NCBI GenBank assembly: GCA_040387055.1
Contig: JAZKEM010000158.1
Location: 1 to 64,000 of the forward strand
Reading direction: 5' to 3'
Source of the DNA: Stenotrophobium sp040387055
GTDB lineage: Bacteria; Pseudomonadota; Gammaproteobacteria; Nevskiales; Nevskiaceae
DNA length: 64,000 nt
Both the position numbers and the translations under genes were made by a program. The notes beneath the pieces were generated by a model. It was not told the origin of the DNA. It made no database searches and saw nothing but the letters and a program-made list of their open reading frames with translations. Numbering within the stretch: position 1 is the stretch's first letter; every line of letters starts with the position of its first letter. Below, piece after piece: positions 18,412-27,197 of the stretch.

Positions 18412-19230
18412 TCAGGCGGAGCCGAGCTGTCGTGAAACTTTAGCGGCGCTCTCTTTGAGATCGCGTCCAATCTTAGCCAGCATCTGATCCTGCAATTGCC
18501 CGCTGATACCGACAACCACTAGGCAATTGGCTAATTGTTCGTTCACGCCAAACACCGGCGCAGCGACAACAGTGACGCCCGCCATGTAGTTGCCCTGATC
18601 GAGCGCATAGCCTTTGATGCGTGTCTCTGCGACCTGTGCTTCCCAGTCGGGGAGTGATGGTGCGTCATCCCATCTCAGACCTTTGAAGCGACGACGCAGC
18701 TCTTCGCGGTCGTATTCACCGAAAGCCGCAATGCATCGACCGCTGGCACTGATGGTGGCCGGGAAACGGCTGCCAATCTGCGTGTGCAGTTGAATCATGC
18801 TTTCTGAACGTGCCATGGCGACAACGATCATGTGATCTAGGCCTGAAACCTGCACGCCCATGGCGGTGACGCCGTATTCGCGTGCAATACGGTCTAGCGC
18901 TGACTGCGCGATATCCGCAAAACGATTCTGGCTCAGCCATTGCCGCGCCAGCGTCAGCAAGCCAACGTTGAGCGAGTAAAGCTTGGTGTTGGAATCGAAG
19001 CTGACGAAATCTTCCGCAACCAGCGTTCGCAGAATGTGCAGGCAGGTACTGGGAATGATGTTGAGCGAACGGGCAATGAACTGCACGCCGACCGGCTCGG
19101 TTGAGCGGCCCAGCAGGCGAAGAATTGCTGCAGCGCGGGAAACCGCCGGAACCGTGCTTTTCTCTAGCGCCACATCGAGCGCGGCTGCGTGAGAGCTAGT
19201 CTTTTTTGTTGTTTTTTCTCTAGCCGCCAT
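18412..19230 (-). CDS. IclR-family transcriptional regulator (272 aa)
   Basis: N-terminal winged helix (about 30-95; PVGVQFIARSLNIIPSTCLHILRTL) and C-terminal IclR effector domain (about 110-270; typical FPATISASGRCIAAFG). I take the ATG at 19230 (MAAREKTTKK); the frame is open to 19413 but the extra N-terminus looks non-coding. It is divergent from the large oxygenase cluster that starts at 19528, with about 297 bp between them, and is the likely controller of that cluster. The effector is unknown. Confidence 0.9.
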   Translation of the reverse strand: MAAREKTTKKTSSHAAALDVALEKSTVPAVSRAAAILRLLGRSTEPVGVQFIARSLNIIPSTCLHILRTLVAEDFVSFDSNTKLYSLNVGLLTLARQWLSQNRFADIAQSALDRIAREYGVTAMGVQVSGLDHMIVVAMARSESMIQLHTQIGSRFPATISASGRCIAAFGEYDREELRRRFKGLRWDDAPSLPDWEAQVAETRIKGYALDQGNYMAGVTVVAAPVFGVNEQLANCLVVVGISGQLQDQMLAKIGRDLKESAAKVSRQLGSA

Positions 19231-19415
19231 TGGATCTGCGTTCTTCTGCGTTCTGTGGATGACGTCACTGCGCGGATGATACGTGCATTGCGAGCCAGCT
19301 GGAACACGCAAGTGCCGGTAAACAGGCCAAAACCTGCGCTCAGACGCCCTATTGATCAATGCAGCAGATTCAGCACACAAACAGTGCCGATTTAGGCAAC
19401 TTGTGTACAGCATTG

Positions 19416-19444
19416 TTGACTACATTCACTAGCAGCCGTTAATG
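19416..19444 (+). promoter_or_regulatory. Possible promoter for the oxygenase cluster
   Basis: TTGACT (19416-19421), 17 nt, TTAATG (19439-19444): a good -35 with a weak -10, about 80 nt before the first SDR start. The rest of the 19231-19527 intergenic region shows no strong palindrome by eye. IclR-family activators often act at promoters with a poor -10. Confidence 0.35.
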
Positions 19445-19527
19445 TCATTCGACACTAGAAAGCGCAGCTTTTTGAGCAATCACAAACCCGCCCATTTCTA
19501 CCTATAAAAACGGACTGAGAGAGATCC

Positions 19528-20367
19528 ATGGACCTCAAACTTGCTGGCAAAATCGTTGTGGTGTCAGGTGCTGCCGGTGGTGGCATTGGCACGACTACGA
19601 CGCGCATGCTCGCTGAGGAAGGCGCAACCGTAATCGCCGTGAGCCGCTCTCAGGTCAATCTCGACAAGCACATGGGCCCGCTGATCGCTAAAGGTCTGTC
19701 GATCATCCCCGTTGCAGCAGACACCTCTACCGATGAAGGCATCGCCGCAGCGATGGCGGCTGCCAAGAGCGCCAAGGGCACGCTGTATGGTCTGGTCAAT
19801 GTCGCCGGCAATGCCGCGCCTCAAACTTGGATGCCGACGACACGCGTCACTCGTAAAGACTGGCGCGATCTGTTTTCGCAAAATCTCGAAACCATGTTTT
19901 TCATGAGCCAGGCTGTTGCTGCCGAACTCAAGGCACAGAAACTTCCCGGCTCCATCGTTTCGATCTCATCAATCAGCGGCATGAACACTGCACCGTTCCA
20001 CAGCGGCTATGGCGCCGCTAAAGCGGCCATTGTTGCGATAACCCGTACGATGGCGACTGAACTCGCGCTCGATAACATTCGCGTCAACGCCATCGCACCC
20101 GGCCCGACGGCAACGCCTGCTTCCGAAGCGTTTATCGACAAGGACGAAGAGCGTGACCGCAATGCGATTGCGATGGGCCGTCGCGGAAAACCTGAGGAAC
20201 AGGCCAACACCCTGCTCTTCCTGCTTTCAGAAGTATCGGGCTATATCACTGGCCAGACGATCCTGGTTGATGGCGGCCTCAATCTGAAATGGACGCATCT
20301 GCGTTCGGATAACACCTCGCTGTTCCTGAAGAACGAAGACTTCCGCGCGGCAATGAAGCGCCCATGA
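19528..20367 (+). CDS. Short-chain dehydrogenase/reductase (279 aa)
   Basis: Rossmann-fold NAD(P)-dependent oxidoreductase. Residues 13-21 (SGAAGGGIG) form a variant of the TGxxxGxG cofactor loop, NVAGN (91-95) is the structural motif, and the catalytic set is Ser148 with Y161-x3-K165. A GAGAGA site precedes the ATG. It is the first gene of the cluster and overlaps the first Rieske gene by ATGA, so it probably oxidises an alcohol or diol formed by, or fed to, that oxygenase. An unusually long C-terminal tail (about 25 residues after the VDGGLN motif) may help dimerisation or the active-site lid. Confidence 0.9.
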   Translation: MDLKLAGKIVVVSGAAGGGIGTTTTRMLAEEGATVIAVSRSQVNLDKHMGPLIAKGLSIIPVAADTSTDEGIAAAMAAAKSAKGTLYGLVNVAGNAAPQTWMPTTRVTRKDWRDLFSQNLETMFFMSQAVAAELKAQKLPGSIVSISSISGMNTAPFHSGYGAAKAAIVAITRTMATELALDNIRVNAIAPGPTATPASEAFIDKDEERDRNAIAMGRRGKPEEQANTLLFLLSEVSGYITGQTILVDGGLNLKWTHLRSDNTSLFLKNEDFRAAMKRP

Positions 20368-21731
20368 GCAACGGCTCCGAACTACATTCGGCAGAAGAGC
20401 TGAGCCTCGCGGCGACGATAGGTGCAGAAGCCTATACGTCGGTCGAATACGCTCGCGCTGAACGCGACAAACTGTGGCGCAAGGTCTGGCAACAGGTCGG
20501 ACGCATTGAAGAAATTCCGGAAGTCGGCAATTACCTGGCTTACGAAATCCATGATGACTCGATCATCATCGTTCGCACCGCAACGGACAAAATCAAGGCT
20601 TATCACAACGTCTGCCCGCATCGCGGCCGTCGTCTCGTCGATATTCCTGAAGGCGAAAAACAAAGTTGTGGTCGCAAGACTGCATTCACCTGCGGCTTCC
20701 ACGGCTGGCGCTTCAATCTTGAAGGCGAGAACACGCACATCCCGCACAAGGATGATTGGTGCGACACGCTGACGCCTGAGAACACTCGCCTTGGCGAAGT
20801 GAAAGTCGACACCTGGGGCGGTTGGGTCTGGATCAACATGGATCCGAACTGCGAATCTTTGAGCGCGTATCTCAATCCCGCTGCGTCACTGCTCGAACCC
20901 TTCGAATTGCAGAACATGCGCTATCGCTGGCGCAAGTGGGGCATCTTCGATTGCAATTGGAAAGTTGCGATGGAAGCGTTCAACGAGACTTATCACGTCG
21001 CTACCACGCATCCCGAGTTCAACAAGTACGGCGAGTTCCGTGGCTGGGCACGCGCGCAGGGCAAACACAGCAATATCGGTTATGAAGCGCCGAAGAGCAT
21101 GGATCAGAACCAGGCCGGCAAGCTGCGCGTCGGCACCGGTGCGGATCCGCGTCTTTCGACTGCAGAAATGCAGATGTACACCTGGCAGAAAGCCAACACC
21201 AACACCACGCAGACGATGGTTGATGCAGCGCAGCGTCTGAAAGATGAATTGCCTGAAGGCACGCCTGCAGGTGAAGTGTTGATGCACTGGCTCAAATCTG
21301 CACGCGCTGACGATGCCGCACGCGGCGTGGTCTGGCCCGTGGTTGATCCGGCACATGTCGGCAAGAGCGGCACCGCTTGGCAGATCTTTCCAAATTTTCA
21401 GATTGGTCACGCCGTCAACAACGCGCTCTGCTACAGCGCGCGTCCTTATGGCGATGATCCGAACAAGTGCATCTTCGAAGCCGCCGTTTACGAACTGTTT
21501 CCAAAAGGACAGGAACCGAAGACGGAATGGACGTTCTCGCCCGCGACTGAAGAAGCCTGGTGCTATGTGCTCGGTCAGGATTTTTCAAACATGGCTGCCG
21601 TGCAAAAAGGCATGAAGTCCGCGGGCTTCAAAGGCACCAAACCGAATCCGTACATGGAACGCAGCACGGTCAATCTGCATTTCAATTTAGCGAAATACAT
21701 GGGCGCTGGCGCCCCACGCAAGCTCAAGTGA
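20364..21731 (+). CDS. Rieske non-heme iron oxygenase, alpha subunit 1 (455 aa)
   Basis: Ring-hydroxylating oxygenase terminal component. The [2Fe-2S] Rieske site is C84-P-H86 and C110-GF-H113. The mononuclear iron region is NETYHVATTH with H211 and H216. The enzyme needs electrons from a reductase/ferredoxin, but none is encoded beside it and there is no beta subunit, so it may be an alpha-only (alpha3-type) oxygenase. It overlaps the preceding SDR by ATGA. A second, similar alpha subunit lies at 25777-27150; the two are recognisable paralogues along their whole length. Substrate unknown. Confidence 0.93.
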   Translation: MSNGSELHSAEELSLAATIGAEAYTSVEYARAERDKLWRKVWQQVGRIEEIPEVGNYLAYEIHDDSIIIVRTATDKIKAYHNVCPHRGRRLVDIPEGEKQSCGRKTAFTCGFHGWRFNLEGENTHIPHKDDWCDTLTPENTRLGEVKVDTWGGWVWINMDPNCESLSAYLNPAASLLEPFELQNMRYRWRKWGIFDCNWKVAMEAFNETYHVATTHPEFNKYGEFRGWARAQGKHSNIGYEAPKSMDQNQAGKLRVGTGADPRLSTAEMQMYTWQKANTNTTQTMVDAAQRLKDELPEGTPAGEVLMHWLKSARADDAARGVVWPVVDPAHVGKSGTAWQIFPNFQIGHAVNNALCYSARPYGDDPNKCIFEAAVYELFPKGQEPKTEWTFSPATEEAWCYVLGQDFSNMAAVQKGMKSAGFKGTKPNPYMERSTVNLHFNLAKYMGAGAPRKLK

Positions 21732-21792
21732 GCGAGCGCAAATCTCAATAACGAATCAGCAGCATTAACAGAAATACGCTTGGAGCCTTCCA

Positions 21793-22608
21793 ATGACACT
21801 TAAGAGCACTGAACTAACCCCGCGCATCGCATCCGCCATCCACGCCAGCAAGGAAGATTTGCTGAGCGGAAAGTACGCCAAGGAAATCCGTGCGCTGCTT
21901 GAACAGCGCGGTGTGCTGGTTTTTCCGCAGGTCAATTTCAACGATGAAGAGCAGGTTGCTTTCACCGGCACGCTCGGCACCTTTGCGCCTGAGCACGACG
22001 GCGAGATCATCTACAAGGTCACGCTCGATACCAAGGTCAATCCCAAAGCTGATTACCTGAAGGGCTCTTGGTACTGGCACATCGACGGCACGATGAACAC
22101 CGTACCAATTCTTGCTTCAATCCTTTCAGCGAAAGTGTTGTCACCAACCGGTGGCGATACTGATTTCTGCAACACCTACGCCGCTTACGACGATCTGCCT
22201 GATGCGGAAAAAGTCGAGATGGAAAAACTGCGCGTGATGCATTCGGCATGGAACACCCTGTTCTATTACGACCCAGAACCAGATCCACGTTTGCTCGCCG
22301 GTATGCAGGCGATTGGCGATCAGGAACTGCCGCTGGTGTGGAAGCATCGCTCCGGCCGCAAGTCGCTGGTGATCGGCGCAACAGCACGCCACGTTCTCAA
22401 TATGGACGACAAAAAGAGCGCGCATCTGCTCGTGCGTCTGCGTGACTGGGCAACACAACCGCAGTTCTCTTACCGCCACAAGTGGACGGTTGGCGACACC
22501 GTGATCTGGGACAACACCGGCACCATGCACCGCGCCACGCCGTATGACCCGAATGCTGGCCGCCGCATGCACCGCACCAAGCTGCAGGGCGAAGAAGCGT
22601 TTTCGTAA
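21793..22608 (+). CDS. TauD/TfdA-family Fe(II)/2-oxoglutarate dioxygenase (271 aa)
   Basis: Oxidises a substrate C-H bond with O2 and 2-oxoglutarate, releasing succinate and CO2. The facial triad is visible: H96-x-D98 in WYWHIDGT and distal H246 in NTGTMHRATPY, with the 2-oxoglutarate-binding Arg among R257/R258/R261. Length matches the family. It lies 61 nt after the Rieske gene, within the cluster. TfdA-like members cleave ethers or hydroxylate carboxylates, so it may act on an oxygenated side chain; this is inference. Confidence 0.9.
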   Translation: MTLKSTELTPRIASAIHASKEDLLSGKYAKEIRALLEQRGVLVFPQVNFNDEEQVAFTGTLGTFAPEHDGEIIYKVTLDTKVNPKADYLKGSWYWHIDGTMNTVPILASILSAKVLSPTGGDTDFCNTYAAYDDLPDAEKVEMEKLRVMHSAWNTLFYYDPEPDPRLLAGMQAIGDQELPLVWKHRSGRKSLVIGATARHVLNMDDKKSAHLLVRLRDWATQPQFSYRHKWTVGDTVIWDNTGTMHRATPYDPNAGRRMHRTKLQGEEAFS

Positions 22609-22669
22609 TCGCTGCTAAAAAAACTCGCCCGCCCAAAGCGGCTAAAGAACGAATAGAAGACCAGCAATC

Positions 22670-23929
22670 ATGGGCATTTCCAACAACGCAGCAGCAGAGT
22701 GGCGCAGCTACTGGTTTCTGCCGCTGATTGCTGCGCTCGGCTACGCGACATCGGTGATCCACGTCTATGCGATCGGTCCGTTCATCGAGCCGCTGCAGAC
22801 CGAGTTCGGCTGGACCCGCGCGCAGATTTCCTTCGGTCTGACGATCTCCAGTTTGATCAGTGCCGCGTTCTGCATCCCGCTCGGCATCCTCGTCGACAAG
22901 GTCGGCCCGCGTCGCATCGGCCTGCTCGGCGTCGTACTGATGACCGGCGCGTTTGCACTGCTCGGCACCGCGACCGGCACGAAAGCGAACTGGGCACTGC
23001 TCTGGACCGTGATCGCGTTCTCGACAGTCGGCGTGCAAGCAACGGTGTGGACTGCCGCAGTCAATAGCCGCTTCGAAAAGTCGCGTGGCCTAGCGCTTGC
23101 GATCACCTTGTCCGGCGCTTCATTGAGTGCAGCGCTGTTTCCGGTGCTCGCGACTTGGCTGATTGCAAACTACGGCTGGCGCATGGGCTTCCACGGCATG
23201 GGCGGCTTGTGGATCCTGATCGTCTTCCCGTTTCTGCTGCTGTTCTTCCGTAGCGCGCGCGAGACAAAGACCGCAATACCGAATCCTGAACTGACGCGTG
23301 TTCACAGCGGCCTGACGTTTGCCGAAGGCTTGCGCACACCAGCGCTGTACAAACTTCTGCTGGCAGCCGGCCTGTTCTCTTTCACCGCGGTCGGCACGCT
23401 CGTGCACTTCGTACCGATGCTGACTGGCGCTGGCTCGACGCGTCTCGAAGCTGCCGGCATCGCCGGGCTGATCGGCCTGTTCTCGATCATTGGTCGCCTC
23501 GGCACTGGTTTCCTGATCGACCGCTATCGCGCGCAATACATCGGCGCCCTCGCCTTCATGCTGCCGGTCATCGGCCTCAGCCTGTTGCTGCTCGACGCGA
23601 CGAATCCTTTGCATCAATCGCTGGCTGCTGCATCCATCGGCCTGACGCTGGGCGCCGAAGTCGACGTCGTCGCTTATCTCGCGGCCAAGTTCTTCGGCCT
23701 GAAGAACTTTGGCGCGCTGTATGGCGCGATGGTCATGGCTCTCTCTCTCGGCACATCTTTCGGTCCGCTAACTGGCGGCGCGATCTTCGACTCGTTCGGC
23801 AATTACGCGCCGTTCATGCTGCTCAACATCGGCTTGATGACGCTGAGCGCGCTTGCACTGCTCAGCCTCGGAACGCCGCCGATCCATGCCGAGCCCACGC
23901 TGGACGCTGGCCAAGCGCAAACCATTTGA
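22670..23929 (+). CDS. MFS transporter (419 aa)
   Basis: Twelve-helix major facilitator. The cytoplasmic loop between helices 2 and 3 carries a variant motif A (GILVDKVGPRRIG), with its counterpart GFLIDRYRAQYIG in the second half. It resembles monocarboxylate/aromatic-acid transporters of oxygenase clusters. Placed between the dioxygenase and the BVMO with short gaps, it probably imports the cluster's substrate or a pathway intermediate across the inner membrane. Confidence 0.88.
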   Translation: MGISNNAAAEWRSYWFLPLIAALGYATSVIHVYAIGPFIEPLQTEFGWTRAQISFGLTISSLISAAFCIPLGILVDKVGPRRIGLLGVVLMTGAFALLGTATGTKANWALLWTVIAFSTVGVQATVWTAAVNSRFEKSRGLALAITLSGASLSAALFPVLATWLIANYGWRMGFHGMGGLWILIVFPFLLLFFRSARETKTAIPNPELTRVHSGLTFAEGLRTPALYKLLLAAGLFSFTAVGTLVHFVPMLTGAGSTRLEAAGIAGLIGLFSIIGRLGTGFLIDRYRAQYIGALAFMLPVIGLSLLLLDATNPLHQSLAAASIGLTLGAEVDVVAYLAAKFFGLKNFGALYGAMVMALSLGTSFGPLTGGAIFDSFGNYAPFMLLNIGLMTLSALALLSLGTPPIHAEPTLDAGQAQTI

Positions 23930-23935
23930 ATACCT

Positions 23936-25780
23936 ATGAATAGCTCAACCATGAATTGCCAACCGACGCAGACGCCCGAGGACATTGATCTCCCGGCGCT
24001 GCGTGAGAAGTACCGCGTCGAACGCGAAAAGCGCGTGCAGGCCAAGGGCCCAGCGCCGCAACCGCGCTCGAATGCAAAGGCAGTCGCGAATGTCGTTCAC
24101 GATCCGCACCAGCCTGTCGTGCCACGCAATGCGATTTCTGAAGACATCGACGTTGCCGTTCTCGGTGGCGGCTTCACCGGCATTCTCGCTGGCGTGCATC
24201 TGCGCAAATCGGGCATCACCTCCTTCCGCAATATTGAACAGGCTGGCGACTTTGGTGGCGTCTGGTACTGGAACCGTTATCCCGGCATCCAGTGCGACAA
24301 CGATGCGTATTGTTATTTGCCGCTGCTGGAAGAAACTGGTTACATCCCGACCAAACGTTTTTCCGATGGCGCAGAGAATCACGAACACTGCCAGCGCATT
24401 GCCAAGCACTTTGATCTCTACAACAAGGCGCTCTTCCACACGCAGATCCGTTCGCTGAACTGGGACGAGAAGATCCAGCGCTGGCGCATTGGCACCAATC
24501 GTGGCGATGACATCCGTGCACGTTTCGTCATCATGGCGCAGGGGCCACTGAACACGCCGAAGCTGCCGAACATTCCCGGCATCGAGAATTTCAAAGGTCA
24601 CATCTTTCACTCGGCACGCTGGGACTACGACTACACCGGCGGCGATAGAAAAAATCCGACACTCGAGAAACTCGCTGACAAACGTGTGGCGATTATTGGC
24701 ACCGGTGCGAGCGCAATCCAGATCGTTCCATTCGTTGGCGCATCAGCCAAGCAGCTCTACGTTCTTCAGCGCACACCGCCGAGTGTCGATGCACGTCCTA
24801 ATCCACCTACTGATCAGGCCTGGGCAAAGTCACTGCAACCCGGTTGGCAGAAACAACGTCAGGAAAATTTCCATCGCGGCGCGATGGAAGGCTTTGCGCC
24901 GAAAGAGCCAGACTTGATCTGCGACTTCTGGACCGAGATCAATCGCAATATGCAGGCGAAGATGGAATCGCTGGGCTGGCCGCAGTTGGGCATCGAAGAG
25001 TACATGGCGATGCGTGAACTCGAAGACTACAAGGTGATGGAACGCTTCCGTCGCCGTATCGACGAGATCGTCAAAGACAAGGCCACGGCTGAAGCGCTGA
25101 AGCCTTGGTTCCGTTTCCCTTGCAAACGTCCTCTCTCAAGCGAAACCTATTACCCTACGTTCAATCGTCCCACTGTGAAGTTGATTGATGTCTCCGCCAC
25201 CAAAGGCGTTGAGCGCATCACCGAAAAAGGTTTCATTCAGGACGGCGTTGAATACGAAATTGATTGCCTGATTTGCGCCAGTGGCTTTGAAGTCACCAGC
25301 GATCTCGATAAGCGCTGGGGCATTGATGAGATCAAAGGTCGTAATGGCGTATCGCTCTACGATCATTGGGCCGACGGTTACAAATCACTGCACGGCACCA
25401 TGACCAGTGGTTTCCCGAATCTATTTTTCACCGGCTATGTGCAGGGCGGCCTCTACGCGACGACGACTGAACAGTTCAATCGTCAGGGCGCGCACATCAG
25501 CTATATCGTCAAGGAAGCACTTGCACGCGGCGTAAGCGCTGTGGAGCCCAGCGAAGAAGCGCAAGATGCATGGGTCACCCATCTGCGCGCTACCGCATTC
25601 CCGATGGAACAGCTGCAAGCCGACTGCCCACCGAGCTATCTGAATAACGAAGGCGGCAAATTCCGTTACTACCTCGGCGAGTTTTACGGCCCCGGTTTTA
25701 CTGCTTTCGAAAAGATCATCACTGACTGGCGTAACAAAGGTGATCTGGAAGGCATGCTATTGGAGAAAGGAAAGTCATGA
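23936..25780 (+). CDS. Flavin-dependent Baeyer-Villiger-type monooxygenase (614 aa)
   Basis: FAD/NADPH enzyme that inserts oxygen beside a ketone to form an ester or lactone. Signatures: FAD loop GGGFTG (77-82), the type I BVMO fingerprint F219-K-G221-HIF-H225-SAR-W229-D230, and the second dinucleotide loop GTGASA (255-260). It carries about 70 residues before the FAD motif, longer than cyclohexanone monooxygenase and closer to steroid- or terpenoid-ketone BVMOs. Its end overlaps the second Rieske start (ATGA). No esterase or lactonase is nearby, so either the ester is cleaved elsewhere or the product opens spontaneously. Confidence 0.91.
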   Translation: MNSSTMNCQPTQTPEDIDLPALREKYRVEREKRVQAKGPAPQPRSNAKAVANVVHDPHQPVVPRNAISEDIDVAVLGGGFTGILAGVHLRKSGITSFRNIEQAGDFGGVWYWNRYPGIQCDNDAYCYLPLLEETGYIPTKRFSDGAENHEHCQRIAKHFDLYNKALFHTQIRSLNWDEKIQRWRIGTNRGDDIRARFVIMAQGPLNTPKLPNIPGIENFKGHIFHSARWDYDYTGGDRKNPTLEKLADKRVAIIGTGASAIQIVPFVGASAKQLYVLQRTPPSVDARPNPPTDQAWAKSLQPGWQKQRQENFHRGAMEGFAPKEPDLICDFWTEINRNMQAKMESLGWPQLGIEEYMAMRELEDYKVMERFRRRIDEIVKDKATAEALKPWFRFPCKRPLSSETYYPTFNRPTVKLIDVSATKGVERITEKGFIQDGVEYEIDCLICASGFEVTSDLDKRWGIDEIKGRNGVSLYDHWADGYKSLHGTMTSGFPNLFFTGYVQGGLYATTTEQFNRQGAHISYIVKEALARGVSAVEPSEEAQDAWVTHLRATAFPMEQLQADCPPSYLNNEGGKFRYYLGEFYGPGFTAFEKIITDWRNKGDLEGMLLEKGKS

Positions 25781-27150
25781 GCAAAATCGACAATCTCAGT
25801 ATCGAAGACTTAAGCGAACCGCTGACCTATTCGACCGAAGCATTTCTTTCACGCGACTACGCTAAAGCCGAAGGCGACAAGCTGTGGGCGAAAGTCTGGC
25901 AGCACGCGGGCCGTGTCGAGGAAATTCCCGAAGTCGGCAGCTTCATCACTTACAACGTCGGTGTCGAATCGATCATCATCGTTCGCACTGCAGCCGACAC
26001 CATCAAGGCTTATCACAACGTCTGCTCGCATCGCGGTCGTCAGTTGGTCGATACACCTCCAGAAACGCACAGCGCCTGCGGCAAGCGCAATGTGTTTGTC
26101 TGCGGCTTCCACGGCTGGCGCTACGATCTTGATGGCAACTGCACGCACAAGCTTGATGAAGGCGACTGGAAAGGCACACTCACCGATGTGCGTACGCATC
26201 TCGGCGAAGTCAAAGTTGATACCTGGGGCGGTTGGCTGTTCATCAACATGGACCCGAACTGCGTCCCTCTTCACGAATACCTCGATCCCGTCACCAAGAC
26301 GCTCGGTCCATTCTCGATGGAAAAGATGCGTTACAAGTGGCGTCAGTGGGTGATTTTTGATTGCAACTGGAAAACCGCAATCGAAGCGTTCATGGAGCCT
26401 TACCACGTTGAAGGCACACACACTCAGTTGTTGAAGTACGGTCAGTACTATGCTTACAGCAAAGCGCACAAGCTTCACGGCGTCAGCGGATTCGATGAAC
26501 GCGATCCGACGATGAAGATGAAGCAGAGCAGCACGATCACACGTGCGGGCCTCGGCGCTGATGCGCGCAAATCCACTTACGAGCTACAAAACGAGATCTA
26601 CACCACCGTCAACAACGCGAGCACGACTGAAACGCTGGTGAATGCGGCGAAGCGTCTAGTTGATGAACTGCCTGAAGGCACGCCACCTTCCGAAGTGATC
26701 AAACATTGGTTGGCATCCGCACGCGCAGACGATGCCAAGCGCGGCATCGAGTGGCCGACGATCACGCCGGAGCAGATGGGCGAAGCCGGTCTTGCGTGGA
26801 GCGTGTTCCCAAACATGTCGATTCTGCAGGGCATCACTTTCGCTCTCTGCTATCGCGCGCGTCCATTTGGCGACGATCCAAACAAATGCATTTTCGAGTC
26901 CTACGCGATTGAGCGTTATCCCGAAGGCCAGGAACCAAAGACCGAATGGGTTTACTCCGAAGCCAACGCCGAGAAATGGGGCAAGGTGTTGTCGCAGGAT
27001 TTTTCCAACATGGCTGCCGTACAACGCGGCATGAAATCACGCGGCTTCCGCGGCACGCTGCCGAATCCACATCAGGAACGCAAAGTCACCAATTTTCATC
27101 GCGTGCTGGCGAACTACATGGAAGCTGGAATTCCCAAGCTGATCAAGTAG
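25777..27150 (+). CDS. Rieske non-heme iron oxygenase, alpha subunit 2 (457 aa)
   Basis: Paralogue of the 20364-21731 oxygenase. Rieske ligands C83-S-H85 and C109-GF-H112; iron-site region MEPYHVEGTH with H210 and H215. The first Rieske motif reads CSHRG instead of CPHRG, and the iron helix differs (MEPYHVEGTH against NETYHVATTH), so substrate choice has probably diverged. It overlaps the BVMO gene by ATGA. No reductase or beta subunit is adjacent. Confidence 0.93.
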   Translation: MSKIDNLSIEDLSEPLTYSTEAFLSRDYAKAEGDKLWAKVWQHAGRVEEIPEVGSFITYNVGVESIIIVRTAADTIKAYHNVCSHRGRQLVDTPPETHSACGKRNVFVCGFHGWRYDLDGNCTHKLDEGDWKGTLTDVRTHLGEVKVDTWGGWLFINMDPNCVPLHEYLDPVTKTLGPFSMEKMRYKWRQWVIFDCNWKTAIEAFMEPYHVEGTHTQLLKYGQYYAYSKAHKLHGVSGFDERDPTMKMKQSSTITRAGLGADARKSTYELQNEIYTTVNNASTTETLVNAAKRLVDELPEGTPPSEVIKHWLASARADDAKRGIEWPTITPEQMGEAGLAWSVFPNMSILQGITFALCYRARPFGDDPNKCIFESYAIERYPEGQEPKTEWVYSEANAEKWGKVLSQDFSNMAAVQRGMKSRGFRGTLPNPHQERKVTNFHRVLANYMEAGIPKLIK

Positions 27151-27197
27151 CCACACGACCTAATCAATACATCACGAATACAACAGAGAATAGAAAC

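Noticed and set aside
26946..27197. Upstream extension of the ThDP enzyme frame
   Set aside because: It overlaps the Rieske gene in another frame; the conserved N-terminus starts at 27198.
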